From Thalassobius sp049116315 (GTDB taxonomy: Bacteria; Pseudomonadota; Alphaproteobacteria; Rhodobacterales; Rhodobacteraceae), in the NCBI GenBank assembly GCA_049116315.1, contig JAGDZD010000008.1, positions 191,600 through 255,599 of the forward strand: a stretch of 64,000 bases of DNA, given 5' to 3'. The translations under genes and the position numbers were made by a program. A model generated the notes under the pieces. That model made no database searches, was not told where the DNA came from, and saw only the letters and a program-made list of their open reading frames with translations. Shown in pieces: positions 52,235 through 62,867 of the stretch; the stretch's first letter is position 1; each line of letters opens with the position of its first letter.

Positions 52235-55200
52235 TCAGTCGAATTCGACCAACAGATCCTTGGCGTCAATCTGACCACCTGCTTGCACATGAACGGCCTT
52301 GATCACCGCATCACGTTCAGCGTGGATCCCAGTTTCCATTTTCATCGCTTCGATTGTCAGCAACAGATCGCCTTCGCAGACCTTCTGCCCGGCGCTGACA
52401 CCGATGGTCGCAACCACACCCGGCATTGGGGCGCCGACATGGTTGGCATTGCCCAATTCCGCCTTGGGGCGGGCAGCGGTGCTGGATTTGACCAGACGAT
52501 TTGGCACACGGATCACCCGCGGTTGACCGTTCAGTTCAAAGAACACTTTGACTTCGCCATCTTCGTTGGTTTCGCCAACAGCCTGCAAACGGATTTCCAG
52601 CTTTTTGCCGGGATCGATTTCAGCGGTGATCTCTTCGCCCGGCTCCATGCCATAGAAGAAAGTCCGGGTTGGAAGCGCACGCACTGGGCCATAGGCCACG
52701 TGGCGGTTCATATAGTCGGTAAAGACCTTTGGATACATCAGGTACCCGTTGAGGTCTTCGTCATCCACTTCAAAGCCATCGAGGTTGGCGCTCAACTCGG
52801 CGCGCACAGCTTCGAGATCGACGGGGGCCAAATGCTTGCCGGGGCGTTCGGTGTTTGGCGCTTCGTCTTTCAGAACCTTTTTCAGGATCAGATCAGGGAA
52901 GCCACCCGGAGGTTGACCCAAGTTGCCGCGCATCATGTCGACCACAGAGTCTGGGAAGGACACCTCTTTGTTGGGATCCTCAACATCGTCACGGGTCAAG
53001 TTCTGGCTAACCATCATCAGCGCCATGTCACCTACCACCTTGGACGAGGGGGTCACTTTGACAATGTCGCCAAACATTTGGTTGGCATCCGCATACATCT
53101 GCGCCACTTCGTGCCACCGCTCTTCAAGGCCAAGGCTGCGCGCCTGTGCTTTGAGGTTGGTAAACTGGCCACCGGGCATTTCGTGCAGGTAAACTTCTGA
53201 GGCAGGGGCCGCTAGGCCGCTTTCAAAGGCAACATACTGCGCCCGCACCTGTTCCCAATAGTTGGACACGTCGCGGATTTTGCCGATGTCCAGACCGGTG
53301 TCGCGGTCTGTGTTGCGCAGGCCTTCGACGATGGAACCCAGACAAGGCTGAGAGGTGCCACCAGAAAACGCATCCATCGCGGCGTCAACAGCATCAACAC
53401 CGGCATCCGCAGCGGCCAGAATAGTGGCCCCCGCGATCCCGCTGGTGTCATGGGTGTGGAAATGCACTGGCAGTGAGATCTCGTCTTTCAGCGCTTTGAC
53501 CAGCTGACGGGCCGCCGCTGGCTTTAGCAAGCCAGACATATCCTTCAGACCCAAGACATGGGCGCCTGCGGCCTCCAGCTCTTTGGCCATGCCCACATAG
53601 TACTTCAGGTCATATTTGGCGCGGTTCGGATCCAGAATGTCACCGGTGTAACAGATGGTGCCTTCGACGATCTTGCCGGTTTCGGCCACCGCATCCATGG
53701 CGACGCGCATGTTTTCAACCCAGTTCAGGCTGTCAAAGACGCGGAACACATCAATGCCGGTTTCAGCCGCTTGCTTGACAAAGGACTGAACCACATTGTC
53801 GGGATAGTTGGTGTAGCCAACACCGTTGCTGGCGCGCAGCAACATTTGGGTCAGAACGTTGGGCATCGCGGTGCGCAAATCGCGCAGACGCTGCCAAGGA
53901 CATTCCTGCAAGAAGCGATAGGCCACATCAAATGTCGCGCCGCCCCAGCATTCAACACTGAACAGCTGTGACAGGTTCGCCGCATAGGTTGGCGCCACAC
54001 GGATCATATCGATCGAGCGCATCCGAGTGGCCAGCAAGGACTGGTGCCCGTCGCGCATTGTGGTGTCGGTCAGCAGCAATTGCTTTTGATCCAACATCCA
54101 GTCCGCAACCGCCTTGGCCCCTTTGTCATCCAGCAGAGTCTTGGTGCCGGGCAGAATTTTGGTGTCGGTTTTAGGCAGGCGTGGCATCCGGGTTTCTGCC
54201 GGCTTGGCGCGGCCGGTGGTTTCCGGGTGCCCGTTCACGGTGATATCCGCGATATAGGTCAGAACCTTGGTGCCCCGGTCGCGGCGCTTTTCGAACTCAA
54301 ACAGGCCCGGTGTCTCGTCGATGAATTTGGTGGTGTATTCATTGGACAGGAACGTTGGGTGCTTGAGCAGGTTTTCCACAAAGGCGATGTTGGTGCTGAC
54401 GCCGCGAATACGGAATTCACGCAGCGCCCGGTCCATCCGATGGATCGTCGCTTCGGGGGTTGGGGCCCAAGCGGTGACCTTGACCAGCAACGAGTCATAA
54501 TAGCGCGTGATCACGCCGCCGGCGTAGGCGGTGCCGCCATCCAGACGAATGCCCATGCCTGTGGCAGAGCGATAGGCGGTGAGGCGGCCATAGTCTGGAA
54601 TGAAGTTGTTTTGTGGATCTTCGGTGGTGATCCGGGTCTGCAAGGCGTGACCGTGCAATTGCACGTCGGCTTGGCTGGCCATGCCTGTGGCTTCGGCCAA
54701 AGGTTTGCCTTCGGCAATCTTGATCTGAGCCTGAACGATGTCAATTCCGGTCACTTCTTCGGTGACGGTATGTTCCACCTGCACCCGCGGGTTCACTTCG
54801 ATGAAGTAGAACTTGCCAGTGTTCATATCCATCAGGAATTCTACGGTCCCGGCGCATTCATAGCCAACAAAGGCACAGATTTTGCGGCCCAGTTCACAGA
54901 TTTCTTCGCGCTGTTCCTGCGAAAGGTAGGGCGCGGGGGCGCGCTCAACCACTTTTTGGTTGCGGCGTTGAACCGAACAATCACGTTCCCAGAGGTGATA
55001 GATCTCACCGTGGCTGTCGCCGAGGATCTGCACCTCTACGTGGCGGGCGCGGGTGATCATCTTTTCCAGATATCCCTCGCCATTGCCAAAGGCCGCTTCC
55101 GCTTCGCGGCGTCCCTCCAGCACTTTCTCTTCCAGCTCATCTTCGGACAGGATCGGGCGCATGCCGCGACCGCCGCCACCCCAGCTGGCCTTCAGCATCA

Positions 55201-55672
55201 AGGGATAGCCCACTTCGGCGGCTTCTTTCTTGATCGCGTCCATATCATCCCCCAGCACTTCGGTGGCTGGGATGACGGGCACATCGGCCTCGACGGCGAC
55301 GCGGCGGGCGCTGGCTTTGTCACCCAGGGCGCGCATTGTTTCAGCTTTAGGGCCGATGAAGGTGATGTTGTTGGCGACACAGGCGTCCACAAAATCGGGG
55401 TTTTCCGACAAGAGGCCGTAGCCCGGGTGGATCGCGTCTGCGCCAGCTTGTTTGGCAACCCGAATGATTTCTTCGATGCTCAGGTAGGCGGCGACGGGGC
55501 CCATGCCTTCGCCGATGCGATAGGCTTCATCCGCTTTAAAGCGGTGCAGGCCCAGCTTGTCTTCTTCGGCATAGATGGCAACGGTCTTTTTGCCCAGCTC
55601 GTTGGCGGCCCGCATGATGCGGATGGCGATCTCGCCTCGGTTGGCGATCAGGATTTTGTTAAATTCGGCCAT
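52235..55672 (-). CDS. pyc: Pyruvate carboxylase
   Basis: 1145 residues, complete single-chain type. Biotin carboxylase (NKILIANRGEIAIRIMRAA, KASWGGGGRGMR, EVNPRVQVEHTVTE), carboxyltransferase (LLTDTTMRDGHQSLLATRMR, FHTHDTSG) and a C-terminal biotinyl domain with EAMKMET. It makes oxaloacetate from pyruvate and bicarbonate. ATG 55672 has GGGGGAG six bases upstream; an ATG five codons earlier is less likely. Single gene with its own upstream spacer (55673-55871). Confidence 0.97.
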   Translation of the reverse strand: MAEFNKILIANRGEIAIRIMRAANELGKKTVAIYAEEDKLGLHRFKADEAYRIGEGMGPVAAYLSIEEIIRVAKQAGADAIHPGYGLLSENPDFVDACVANNITFIGPKAETMRALGDKASARRVAVEADVPVIPATEVLGDDMDAIKKEAAEVGYPLMLKASWGGGGRGMRPILSEDELEEKVLEGRREAEAAFGNGEGYLEKMITRARHVEVQILGDSHGEIYHLWERDCSVQRRNQKVVERAPAPYLSQEQREEICELGRKICAFVGYECAGTVEFLMDMNTGKFYFIEVNPRVQVEHTVTEEVTGIDIVQAQIKIAEGKPLAEATGMASQADVQLHGHALQTRITTEDPQNNFIPDYGRLTAYRSATGMGIRLDGGTAYAGGVITRYYDSLLVKVTAWAPTPEATIHRMDRALREFRIRGVSTNIAFVENLLKHPTFLSNEYTTKFIDETPGLFEFEKRRDRGTKVLTYIADITVNGHPETTGRAKPAETRMPRLPKTDTKILPGTKTLLDDKGAKAVADWMLDQKQLLLTDTTMRDGHQSLLATRMRSIDMIRVAPTYAANLSQLFSVECWGGATFDVAYRFLQECPWQRLRDLRTAMPNVLTQMLLRASNGVGYTNYPDNVVQSFVKQAAETGIDVFRVFDSLNWVENMRVAMDAVAETGKIVEGTICYTGDILDPNRAKYDLKYYVGMAKELEAAGAHVLGLKDMSGLLKPAAARQLVKALKDEISLPVHFHTHDTSGIAGATILAAADAGVDAVDAAMDAFSGGTSQPCLGSIVEGLRNTDRDTGLDIGKIRDVSNYWEQVRAQYVAFESGLAAPASEVYLHEMPGGQFTNLKAQARSLGLEERWHEVAQMYADANQMFGDIVKVTPSSKVVGDMALMMVSQNLTRDDVEDPNKEVSFPDSVVDMMRGNLGQPPGGFPDLILKKVLKDEAPNTERPGKHLAPVDLEAVRAELSANLDGFEVDDEDLNGYLMYPKVFTDYMNRHVAYGPVRALPTRTFFYGMEPGEEITAEIDPGKKLEIRLQAVGETNEDGEVKVFFELNGQPRVIRVPNRLVKSSTAARPKAELGNANHVGAPMPGVVATIGVSAGQKVCEGDLLLTIEAMKMETGIHAERDAVIKAVHVQAGGQIDAKDLLVEFD

Positions 55673-55871
55673 CTTGGGCTCCCCCATGTCATCTCAGGTG
55701 GTTGCGCGGCATTTCACACCATGCTGCACCGCAGCGCAAGCGTTCCTTGCAATATCGGTCACTTTTTCTGACCAATGTCGGGCCTTATTGAGCAATTCGC
55801 CCCGGATTTCAAGCGAATGACCGGATTGATTGGTCTTTTTGCAAAACAAACATTTCGCGAGTGCGGCATTT

Positions 55872-56999
55872 TCAGAGCCGATTTGGCAGCTCCGACAGGG
55901 ATTTTATCCCTAATTGTCCAAGGTTAGCCTGTAGGTCACGTTGCAAAATATCGACCAAATGATCCGGACCTGTTTCACCAAGTGCCCCAAGGGCAAAGTG
56001 CCAAGCCCGCCCCATCATAACAAAATCGGCCCCCAATGCCAAAGCCCGACAGATGTCCAGCCCGCCTTCGATGCCGCTGTCAAAGATCAGGGGCAACTGG
56101 GTGGCCGCGCGAATCTGTGGCAGGGCTTCGATGCTGGAAATCGAGCCATCAAATTGACGTCCGGCATGGTTTGAAATCCAAATCCCATCGACGCCAGCCT
56201 GCTCAAGCGGTGCCACATCGCGCGCATCCAGCACGCCTTTGACCACCAATGGCCCGTCCCATTGATCGCGCAACGCCTTGAGATAGTCCCAGTCGGGTGA
56301 GGTGCGCAGCAAATAACCCGCGTGCTCGGTGGAACTGAGCCCGGTGACTTGATCTGCATATTCGTCAATCAAGCGCATGCGGGGCATTCCCAGCCGGGCG
56401 GTGCCCATGGCCCAGGCCGGACAGGTGGCCACCTGCGCCAACAAACGTGGTGTCAAGCGCGGCGGGCTGGTCAGGCCAGAGCGTTGTTGGCGTTCGCGCC
56501 GACTTGCCACCGGAACGTCAACGGTCAGAACCAACGTGTCAAACCCCGCCGCCTTGGCCCGCGTCAGCATATCCGCGCGGATATCCGGGTCGCGGGGTGG
56601 ATAGATCTGAAACCATCCGCGCCCGTCTACATATGGCGATAGATCCTCTGGGGTGCGGCTGGCCACGGTCGACAAGCCATAGGGCAGCATGTGACGCGTG
56701 GCGGCCTGCGCCAGCAATCGCTCGGCGTCTGGCCAGAACAATCCCGACATTCCAACCGGGCTGATCCCAAAGGGCAGGGCATAACGGTGCCCAAACAAAG
56801 AGGTCGACAGATCCGCCGTGATTTCCCCATGAAGGATCGAAGGCATCAACAACACCTCGTCCAGTTTCGCCCGGTTGCGGGCTTGGGTGGCTTCGACGCC
56901 GGTGGCGCTGTCCAAATATTCGAACACAAATTTGGGCATCCGCTGGCGCGCACGCGATTTGAGATCAGAAAGGGCGGGATAACGGCTGTGCAAACTCAT
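55872..56999 (-). CDS. FMN-dependent alpha-hydroxyacid oxidase (LldD-like)
   Basis: 375 residues. FMN barrel with LPFGISPVGMSGLFWPDAE, ...DTLVLTVDVPVASRRERQQR, VVKGVLDARD, and the catalytic ISNHAGRQFDGSISS (His-Arg). The family oxidises L-lactate, glycolate, mandelate or related acids; substrate cannot be told. Tyr in VFEYLDSATG matches the active-site Tyr. Minus strand, upstream of pyc in the same direction but 199 bases apart, so probably a separate unit. Confidence 0.9.
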   Translation of the reverse strand: MSLHSRYPALSDLKSRARQRMPKFVFEYLDSATGVEATQARNRAKLDEVLLMPSILHGEITADLSTSLFGHRYALPFGISPVGMSGLFWPDAERLLAQAATRHMLPYGLSTVASRTPEDLSPYVDGRGWFQIYPPRDPDIRADMLTRAKAAGFDTLVLTVDVPVASRRERQQRSGLTSPPRLTPRLLAQVATCPAWAMGTARLGMPRMRLIDEYADQVTGLSSTEHAGYLLRTSPDWDYLKALRDQWDGPLVVKGVLDARDVAPLEQAGVDGIWISNHAGRQFDGSISSIEALPQIRAATQLPLIFDSGIEGGLDICRALALGADFVMMGRAWHFALGALGETGPDHLVDILQRDLQANLGQLGIKSLSELPNRL

Positions 57000-57060
57000 G
57001 ATCTTGTTGTGCCGAGGAACGCAAGGCGGGTCAATCGCCCAGCCGTGTTTGGCCTGTTCG

Positions 57061-58869
57061 TCAGGGGCTGTCAGCGGTTTTTGCGCTCAGATGCTGCACA
57101 TCGGCGCCAGTCGTTACGGTTTGCAAAGCGGGTCCCAAGGTCCTCTCGTCAAGCTGCCCGGCAATCTCAACCCGGTTTCGACCGGTGTCTTTGGCGTGAT
57201 ACAGCGCCTCATCGGCCAGTTTAAGCAGATCATGCGGCAGCTGGGTTTGACTGTTGTGTTGGGCCAGCCCGATGGACATGGTGATTTTGGGCAGGGTCTT
57301 TTCCCCATAGCGCACCGTTAGGTTTTCAATCGCTATGCGCAGCTTTTCTGCCCGGTGAAAGGCGTCCGCGCTGTCGACATCCGGCCAGAGGATCGCAAAC
57401 TCTTCACCGCCCATCCGACAGGCCACTTCATCGCCATCACAGGCCTTAAGCAATTCGTCGGCCACTTCGCGCAGCACGATATCGCCCGCGTCATGACCGT
57501 GGTTGTCATTGAATTTTTTGAAGTGATCAACATCGATATAGGCGAGGGTCAAACTTTGGTCACGCGCGTCACATCGGGCGATCATTTTGCGCAGACTTTC
57601 CATCATATGGCGTCGATTATACAGCCCGGTCAGCGGATCGCGGATGGATTGATCCTGCAATTGATCGCGCATGCGCACATTGGCAATGGCCATGCTGATC
57701 TGTTCCGCACACATCTGCGCCAGCTTGCGCGAGGCAAAGAAATCTTCGTTCTGCGAGGTTGGCCGCTTTTTGATGTTCATCAGGCCCACCGTTTCGCCGT
57801 GGGCCAAGATGGGAAAGCAATAATAGGGGCGACTGTCATGGGGTTCTGCGTGTTCACAGACAAAGTCGACTTCGCTTTGGCCATAAGAATAAAGCCGACC
57901 CCGCCGCAGGCCCCAACAGGCCTCTGGGTGGATATGATCTTTATGGGCGCCGCCATTCCAAGAAACCACCCCGTCCAAGACGTCACGCGAATTGGAATAG
58001 ACATAGATTGCCCCTTCGCAATCAGGCAACAGGTGCGTGAGAAAGCGCACCACCATGACAAACAGTTCGTCCAGCGAATGGCTGGATTGCAGCCATTCGT
58101 TCAATTCGCCCAGCAATTTCACCTCTCGGGCAAGACGGATCTGGTTTTCCATCATCTGTCGTTCTTCTTGGTTGCGCACGCGCATTGATCGCAACTGGCT
58201 GCGGTTGGCGCGCAGCGCCACCAATGTCACCAAGGTGAGGAACACCATCAACGCGCCAGAGACAAGCGTGAGCCCCATGCGGATGCGGGCCAGCATCGTG
58301 TCCCGCTGCGCTGTGGTGTCCGAATAAAACTCGATGGCACCTAAGAATTCGCCGTTCACCATCACCGGGGTATAGGCCTCATAGACCGCGTGCATCCGGC
58401 TTGAACTTGAATCAAGCGAGTGCAGCGACAAGCCGTCAATCTCGGTGGGTGCGATTTCTTCGAATGTTTGATAGATTTCACCAGAGCGAACAGTGATGAA
58501 GAAAAAGTCGCTCTCGATGACGTTGCCGATGTCTTCGGGACGCGTGGACCAGAACACCCGTCCGTCTGCGGTGAACAATTTGAAACGATAGACATCTGAA
58601 GCAGACGGAATCAGCGCTAGAAATTCCATGTCCTGAACGCTGAGCGTGCCAGAGCGAAAGCTTTCATGGCCGCGATCAATTTGCAAAAGCACGCGCTTGC
58701 GCCACAATTCAGCCTGCGTTTGCAGATCCGCTTTCATGATGGCCTCGGTGATGGGGGCGGGCAACGTGGTGACCGCCCAAAATGACACCGCCGCCATGCC
58801 GATCAACAACGCCAAGGATCCGATGGTCCATGCCGTTGATTTTAGGAACTTAATTGATTTGGCAAACAC
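57061..58869 (-). CDS. Membrane diguanylate cyclase with GAF domain
   Basis: 602 residues. N-terminal helix (STAWTIGSLALLIGMAAVSF), a periplasmic sensor of about 150 residues, a second helix near 200-220 (GLTLVSGALMVFLTLVTLVA), then GAF (about 255-405; GLMNIKKRPTSQNEDFFASR) and GGDEF (420-580) with RDPLTGLYNRRHM and the active GGEEF motif. RxxD inhibition site is not evident. It should make cyclic di-GMP in response to a periplasmic and a cytoplasmic signal. Divergent from the helicase gene. Confidence 0.92.
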   Translation of the reverse strand: MFAKSIKFLKSTAWTIGSLALLIGMAAVSFWAVTTLPAPITEAIMKADLQTQAELWRKRVLLQIDRGHESFRSGTLSVQDMEFLALIPSASDVYRFKLFTADGRVFWSTRPEDIGNVIESDFFFITVRSGEIYQTFEEIAPTEIDGLSLHSLDSSSSRMHAVYEAYTPVMVNGEFLGAIEFYSDTTAQRDTMLARIRMGLTLVSGALMVFLTLVTLVALRANRSQLRSMRVRNQEERQMMENQIRLAREVKLLGELNEWLQSSHSLDELFVMVVRFLTHLLPDCEGAIYVYSNSRDVLDGVVSWNGGAHKDHIHPEACWGLRRGRLYSYGQSEVDFVCEHAEPHDSRPYYCFPILAHGETVGLMNIKKRPTSQNEDFFASRKLAQMCAEQISMAIANVRMRDQLQDQSIRDPLTGLYNRRHMMESLRKMIARCDARDQSLTLAYIDVDHFKKFNDNHGHDAGDIVLREVADELLKACDGDEVACRMGGEEFAILWPDVDSADAFHRAEKLRIAIENLTVRYGEKTLPKITMSIGLAQHNSQTQLPHDLLKLADEALYHAKDTGRNRVEIAGQLDERTLGPALQTVTTGADVQHLSAKTADSP

Positions 58870-59060
58870 GGTCTCACTCCTGGCTATGCAATCCGATCAC
58901 ATCAAAGGTGTAGGGAAAATGTCCTTATTGATCCTTAATGGCGCTGGGCCTACGTGTGGCAAAATCCTTCGTATTCGAGTTAGATTTTGTGTGCAGCCCA
59001 GTAAGAACATAGGGCGAACGGATCTTTCCCTTTTGGCAATCTCGGGCTATTGTCTTGCGC

Positions 59061-61487
59061 ATGAGCAGTTTTGACGAATTCGACGCCTTTGACGGCGCTT
59101 CGCTGTCCGCACGCGCCATGGCGGCCCGTCCGGCGCCTTACTTGGACGAGTTGAACCCAGCCCAGCGGGCTGCGGTCGAAGCATTGGATGGCCCGGTGTT
59201 GATGCTGGCAGGCGCGGGCACGGGCAAAACCAAAGCGCTGACCTCGCGGATTGTGCATCTGCTGCAAACCGGACGTGCGCGCCCCAATGAGATTTTGTCG
59301 GTGACCTTCACCAACAAAGCGGCGCGCGAGATGAAGGATCGGGTGGGCAGCCTATTGGGGCAATCCATCGAAGGCATGCCTTGGTTGGGCACCTTTCATG
59401 CGATCTGTGTAAAGCTGCTGCGCCGCCACGCGGAATTGGTTGGGCTTAAGTCGAACTTTACCATTCTGGACACCGACGATCAGATCCGTTTGCTCAAACA
59501 ATTGATCAAAGTGAATGAAATTGACGAAAAGCGCTGGCCTGCGCGCCAATTGGCCGGTGTCATTGATCAATGGAAAAACCGGGCATGGACCCCATCAGCG
59601 GTGCCCGCCGGCGAAGCCAGCGCTTATAACAATCGCGGTTTGGAATTATACGAACAATATCAAGCGCGTCTGCGTGATCTAAATGCCTGTGATTTTGGCG
59701 ATTTGCTGCTGCATATGGTGAGCATTTTCCAGAAACACGACGATTTGCTGGGGCAATATCGTCGCTGGTTCAAATATATTTTGGTGGACGAGTATCAAGA
59801 CACCAACGTCGCCCAGTATCTGTGGCTGCGCCTGTTGGCGGGGGGGCACAAAAACATCTGCTGTGTTGGGGATGATGATCAGTCGATCTATGGCTGGCGC
59901 GGCGCTGAGGTGGGCAACATTCTGCGCTTTGAAAAAGATTTCCCCGGCGCCAATGTTGTGAAGCTTGAGCAAAACTATCGCTCGACTCCGCATATACTAG
60001 CAGCAGCCTCAGCGGTCATTGCGGGCAACGAAGGACGCTTGGGCAAAACCCTTTGGACGGCGCGCGAAGAAGGTGAACAGGTCCGGCTGATCGGGCATTG
60101 GGATGGCGAAGAAGAGGCCCGTTGGGTCGGCGAAGAAATCGAAGCGCTACAGCGCGGCACGCGTGGCCTGCGCCCCTATGATCTGGATGACATGGCTATT
60201 TTGGTCCGAGCGGCGCATCAGATGCGCGCTTTTGAGGATCGGTTCTTGTCGATTGGCCTGCCGTACCGCGTGATCGGTGGCCCGCGGTTTTACGAGCGGA
60301 TGGAAGTGCGCGATGCCATCGCCTATTTCCGGATCGTGACCAGCCCGGATGATGATCTGGCCTTTGAGCGGATCGTGAACACCCCCAAACGGGGGCTTGG
60401 CGACAAAGCGCAGCAAACCATTCAGGCCACCGCGCGGGAAAACGGCGTGAGCTTGGTCGAAGGGGCCCGAATTGCGGTTGAAGCTGGGTTGATCAAGGGC
60501 AAAGGCGGCACTGCTCTGCGCAAACTGGTGGATGATCTGGCGCGCTGGACAGAGAAAACCCGCGGCCCGCGCCTTGTGGTCGAAGACGAAAACGATGACT
60601 CGGTGTTGGATGATTTCAACGCCACGCCGCAACCGCGTTTTGGTGCACCAGAGATCTCTCATATCGAACTGGCAGAGATGATTTTGGACGAATCCGGCTA
60701 CACCACGATGTGGCAGAACGACAAAACCCCCGAAGCACCGGGACGTTTGGAAAACCTCAAAGAGGTTGTCAAAGCCTTGGAGCAGTTCGAAAATCTGACC
60801 GGGTTCTTGGAACACATTGCCTTGGTCATGGACAATGACAAAGGCGGCGATGGCGCCAAGGTCAGCATTATGACCCTGCATGGGGCCAAAGGTCTGGAAT
60901 TCCCGGCTGTTTTCTTGCCCGGATGGGAAGATGGCCTGTTCCCGTCGCAGCGCAGCATGGATGAAAGTGGTCAAAAAGGCCTCGAAGAAGAGCGTCGCCT
61001 CGCCTACGTCGGCATCACGCGTGCCGAAGAGATTTGCACGATTTCCTTTGCGGGGAACCGACGGGTGTTTGGGCAATGGCAATCGCAAATGCCGTCTCGC
61101 TTTGTGGATGAGTTGCCCGAAGAGCATGTTGAGGTTCTCACGCCACCCGGCCTTTATGGCGGGGCATATGGTGCGGCCAGCACTGTACAGTCCAATATCG
61201 AAACCCGTGTCGCCGAGGCCAATGTCTATAACTCTCCCGGCTGGAAACGGATGCAAGCGCGCAGCGCCGCGCGACCGGTCAGCCAGCCGCGCGAAAGCAA
61301 GAACACTGTCATTGATCTGCAGGCGGTCAGCGCCTTTTCAATGGGAGAGCGGGTGTTTCACCAGAAATTTGGCTATGGCGCGATTGTCGACATCGAAGGT
61401 GACAAACTCGAAGTCGATTTTGAAAAGGCGGGCCTGAAAAAGGTGGTCGCACGTTTCATTACCGCTGCAGATGACGCTCCATTTTAG
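59061..61487 (+). CDS. ATP-dependent DNA helicase UvrD/PcrA
   Basis: 808 residues. SF1A motifs in order: LNPAQRAAVEALDGPVLML, AGAGTGKTKAL (Walker A), TFTNKAAREMKDRV, LVDEYQDTN (Walker B), CVGDDDQSIYGWRGAEVGN, VKLEQNYRST, MTLHGAKGLEFPAVFLPG, YVGITRAEE. A C-terminal Tudor-like segment (GYGAIVDIEGDKLEVDFEKAG) binds RNA polymerase in PcrA/UvrD. It unwinds DNA in repair and removes stalled complexes. ATG 59061 is preferred to a TTG two codons earlier. Confidence 0.95.
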   Translation: MSSFDEFDAFDGASLSARAMAARPAPYLDELNPAQRAAVEALDGPVLMLAGAGTGKTKALTSRIVHLLQTGRARPNEILSVTFTNKAAREMKDRVGSLLGQSIEGMPWLGTFHAICVKLLRRHAELVGLKSNFTILDTDDQIRLLKQLIKVNEIDEKRWPARQLAGVIDQWKNRAWTPSAVPAGEASAYNNRGLELYEQYQARLRDLNACDFGDLLLHMVSIFQKHDDLLGQYRRWFKYILVDEYQDTNVAQYLWLRLLAGGHKNICCVGDDDQSIYGWRGAEVGNILRFEKDFPGANVVKLEQNYRSTPHILAAASAVIAGNEGRLGKTLWTAREEGEQVRLIGHWDGEEEARWVGEEIEALQRGTRGLRPYDLDDMAILVRAAHQMRAFEDRFLSIGLPYRVIGGPRFYERMEVRDAIAYFRIVTSPDDDLAFERIVNTPKRGLGDKAQQTIQATARENGVSLVEGARIAVEAGLIKGKGGTALRKLVDDLARWTEKTRGPRLVVEDENDDSVLDDFNATPQPRFGAPEISHIELAEMILDESGYTTMWQNDKTPEAPGRLENLKEVVKALEQFENLTGFLEHIALVMDNDKGGDGAKVSIMTLHGAKGLEFPAVFLPGWEDGLFPSQRSMDESGQKGLEEERRLAYVGITRAEEICTISFAGNRRVFGQWQSQMPSRFVDELPEEHVEVLTPPGLYGGAYGAASTVQSNIETRVAEANVYNSPGWKRMQARSAARPVSQPRESKNTVIDLQAVSAFSMGERVFHQKFGYGAIVDIEGDKLEVDFEKAGLKKVVARFITAADDAPF

Positions 61488-61605
61488 GGCGCTTATTGGG
61501 CGTTTTCATTGATCGTTTCTAAGCGGCCAACTACAGTCGTTTTGGCAACGTTGCCATACTCGGCTGAGGCGCTGGTTAGAGAGATTTGACGTGTCAAATT
61601 TCGTT

Positions 61606-61971
61606 TCAGACTTTGGGCAAGCTTCGCAGTGCCAAAACGCCTGTGGGGATCAGAATGATCCATTGCGGCAGGACGATCAAAGCGCTCGGACCTTGTAGAT
61701 AAAGGGCTGCGACGACAAAAACGGTGCCGCTGAATACCCAAAGCCAAGCAAATACGCGGGTTTCTTCGGGGCGTTTCCAAAATATCCAGACTGACACAGC
61801 CAAAAGCCCACTCACCATATGCCACACCGTCCAAACCGTCCCGCGGACCATCAATGGCAGATCTGATTGGGTCACAGGGGCCAGCACATCAAACGATCCA
61901 ATAAAGAAATGCGCAAGCGCTGAGAGCAGAGCTAATACAGTGGCGACAATTCTATAGTGGTTTCTGGACAT
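61606..61971 (-). CDS. Small four-helix membrane protein
   Basis: 121 residues with four hydrophobic segments (VATVLALLSALAHFFIGSF; WTVWHMVSGLLAVSVWIFW; VFAWLWVFSGTVFVVAALYL; ALIVLPQWIILIPTGVLAL). No family recognised with confidence. Convergent with the helicase gene. The spacer 61972-62325 upstream is described separately. Confidence 0.7.
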   Translation of the reverse strand: MSRNHYRIVATVLALLSALAHFFIGSFDVLAPVTQSDLPLMVRGTVWTVWHMVSGLLAVSVWIFWKRPEETRVFAWLWVFSGTVFVVAALYLQGPSALIVLPQWIILIPTGVLALRSLPKV

Positions 61972-62325
61972 GGCTGTGCCTGCGGACCCCTGACATTTTC
62001 ACTGTTAATCAGCTTGTCAAATCTGATCCCTAAGACAAGGCGCGCATTGACGCATCGCCACGCTCTAATTGGGCTGCCCTTGCCGGCATGTCTGCTAACG
62101 CTTGTCCCAAATGGGGCGGCACAGATGCACGCTTAACCTTTGGACCAAACGCAGTGGCATGGCATGTGAAAGCCATGGCGCTGTTGTCGCGCCGAGTTGG
62201 TGGCCAAGGATCAAGCCTGGGCCCACCAGCGCGACACAGCTGAAGGAAAGCATGACAACGCTGGCCCGTCTGGTCGCGCCACCTGTCGTTCCTGATCGGG
62301 TTTTCGCTGCCGCGCCGTCAAACGC
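61972..62325. other. 354-base spacer without a gene
   Basis: No credible coding frame on either strand. No strong terminator or promoter recognised. It probably holds the promoter of the minus-strand membrane protein gene at its left end. Confidence 0.4.
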
Positions 62326-62856
62326 TCACCCTAGATCTGGCAGGCACTCTCCACCATCGATGCATTGCTGAACGCGGTCTCGGTCCAACTCGCTCGGCTC
62401 ATAGGTCACCATGTCCAGGCAGGGTCCGCTGGTCACAACATACTGGTCTTCGTCTTGGCGGACAAAGGCGATCATATTGGTGTCGCTGATTACCCTGCCG
62501 CAATACGGCCCAAAGCAGTCAACCTCAAAAATTACGGGGTGATGAAACGGTACGGTGCGTCCTTTGGATCCCAGAGCCCGCCCTACCATAGTCCCCTCGA
62601 GACGTGTATTTTCGCTGGAAAATTTTTCCCGGGTCGAGCCGTTGGCATCATCTGGATCCGAAATCGTAAAGCGCCCTTCGACCACAAAGTGGTTATGGGG
62701 AGAGTCCTCAGCCACCAGAAAATTCAACCGGATGTCGGGTGGCAAACAGGACAGTGCCAAAGCGGACTGGGGCAGGACCACACAGGCCAGCCCAGTCAAA
62801 AGCTTGGCCTTGGCAAGTGTTTTGGAAATGCTTTTGTTCAAGGGGCGTATAAACAA
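62326..62856 (-). CDS. Small exported protein, function unknown
   Basis: 176 residues. The N-terminus KLLTGLACVVLPQSALA is a signal peptide; the mature part begins near LSCLPPDIRLNFLVAED. Five or six Cys (SCLPPD, VDCFGPYCGRV, SGPCLDMV, QQCIDGGECLPDLG) suggest disulfides. Fold appears beta-rich (NHFVVEGRFTISDP). Not recognised. It follows the SH3-type gene by 11 bases and is likely cotranscribed with it. Confidence 0.65.
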   Translation of the reverse strand: MFIRPLNKSISKTLAKAKLLTGLACVVLPQSALALSCLPPDIRLNFLVAEDSPHNHFVVEGRFTISDPDDANGSTREKFSSENTRLEGTMVGRALGSKGRTVPFHHPVIFEVDCFGPYCGRVISDTNMIAFVRQDEDQYVVTSGPCLDMVTYEPSELDRDRVQQCIDGGECLPDLG

Positions 62857-62867
62857 AAATCTGGTCC

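Noticed and set aside
54044..55771. Long antisense ORF (575 codons) over pyruvate carboxylase
   Set aside because: Shadow of a highly biased gene; the sense strand has clear catalytic motifs and the antisense product matches nothing.
60147..61256. Antisense ORF of 369 codons over the helicase gene
   Set aside because: Same reason: helicase motifs run through the sense frame and the antisense frame has no known domain.
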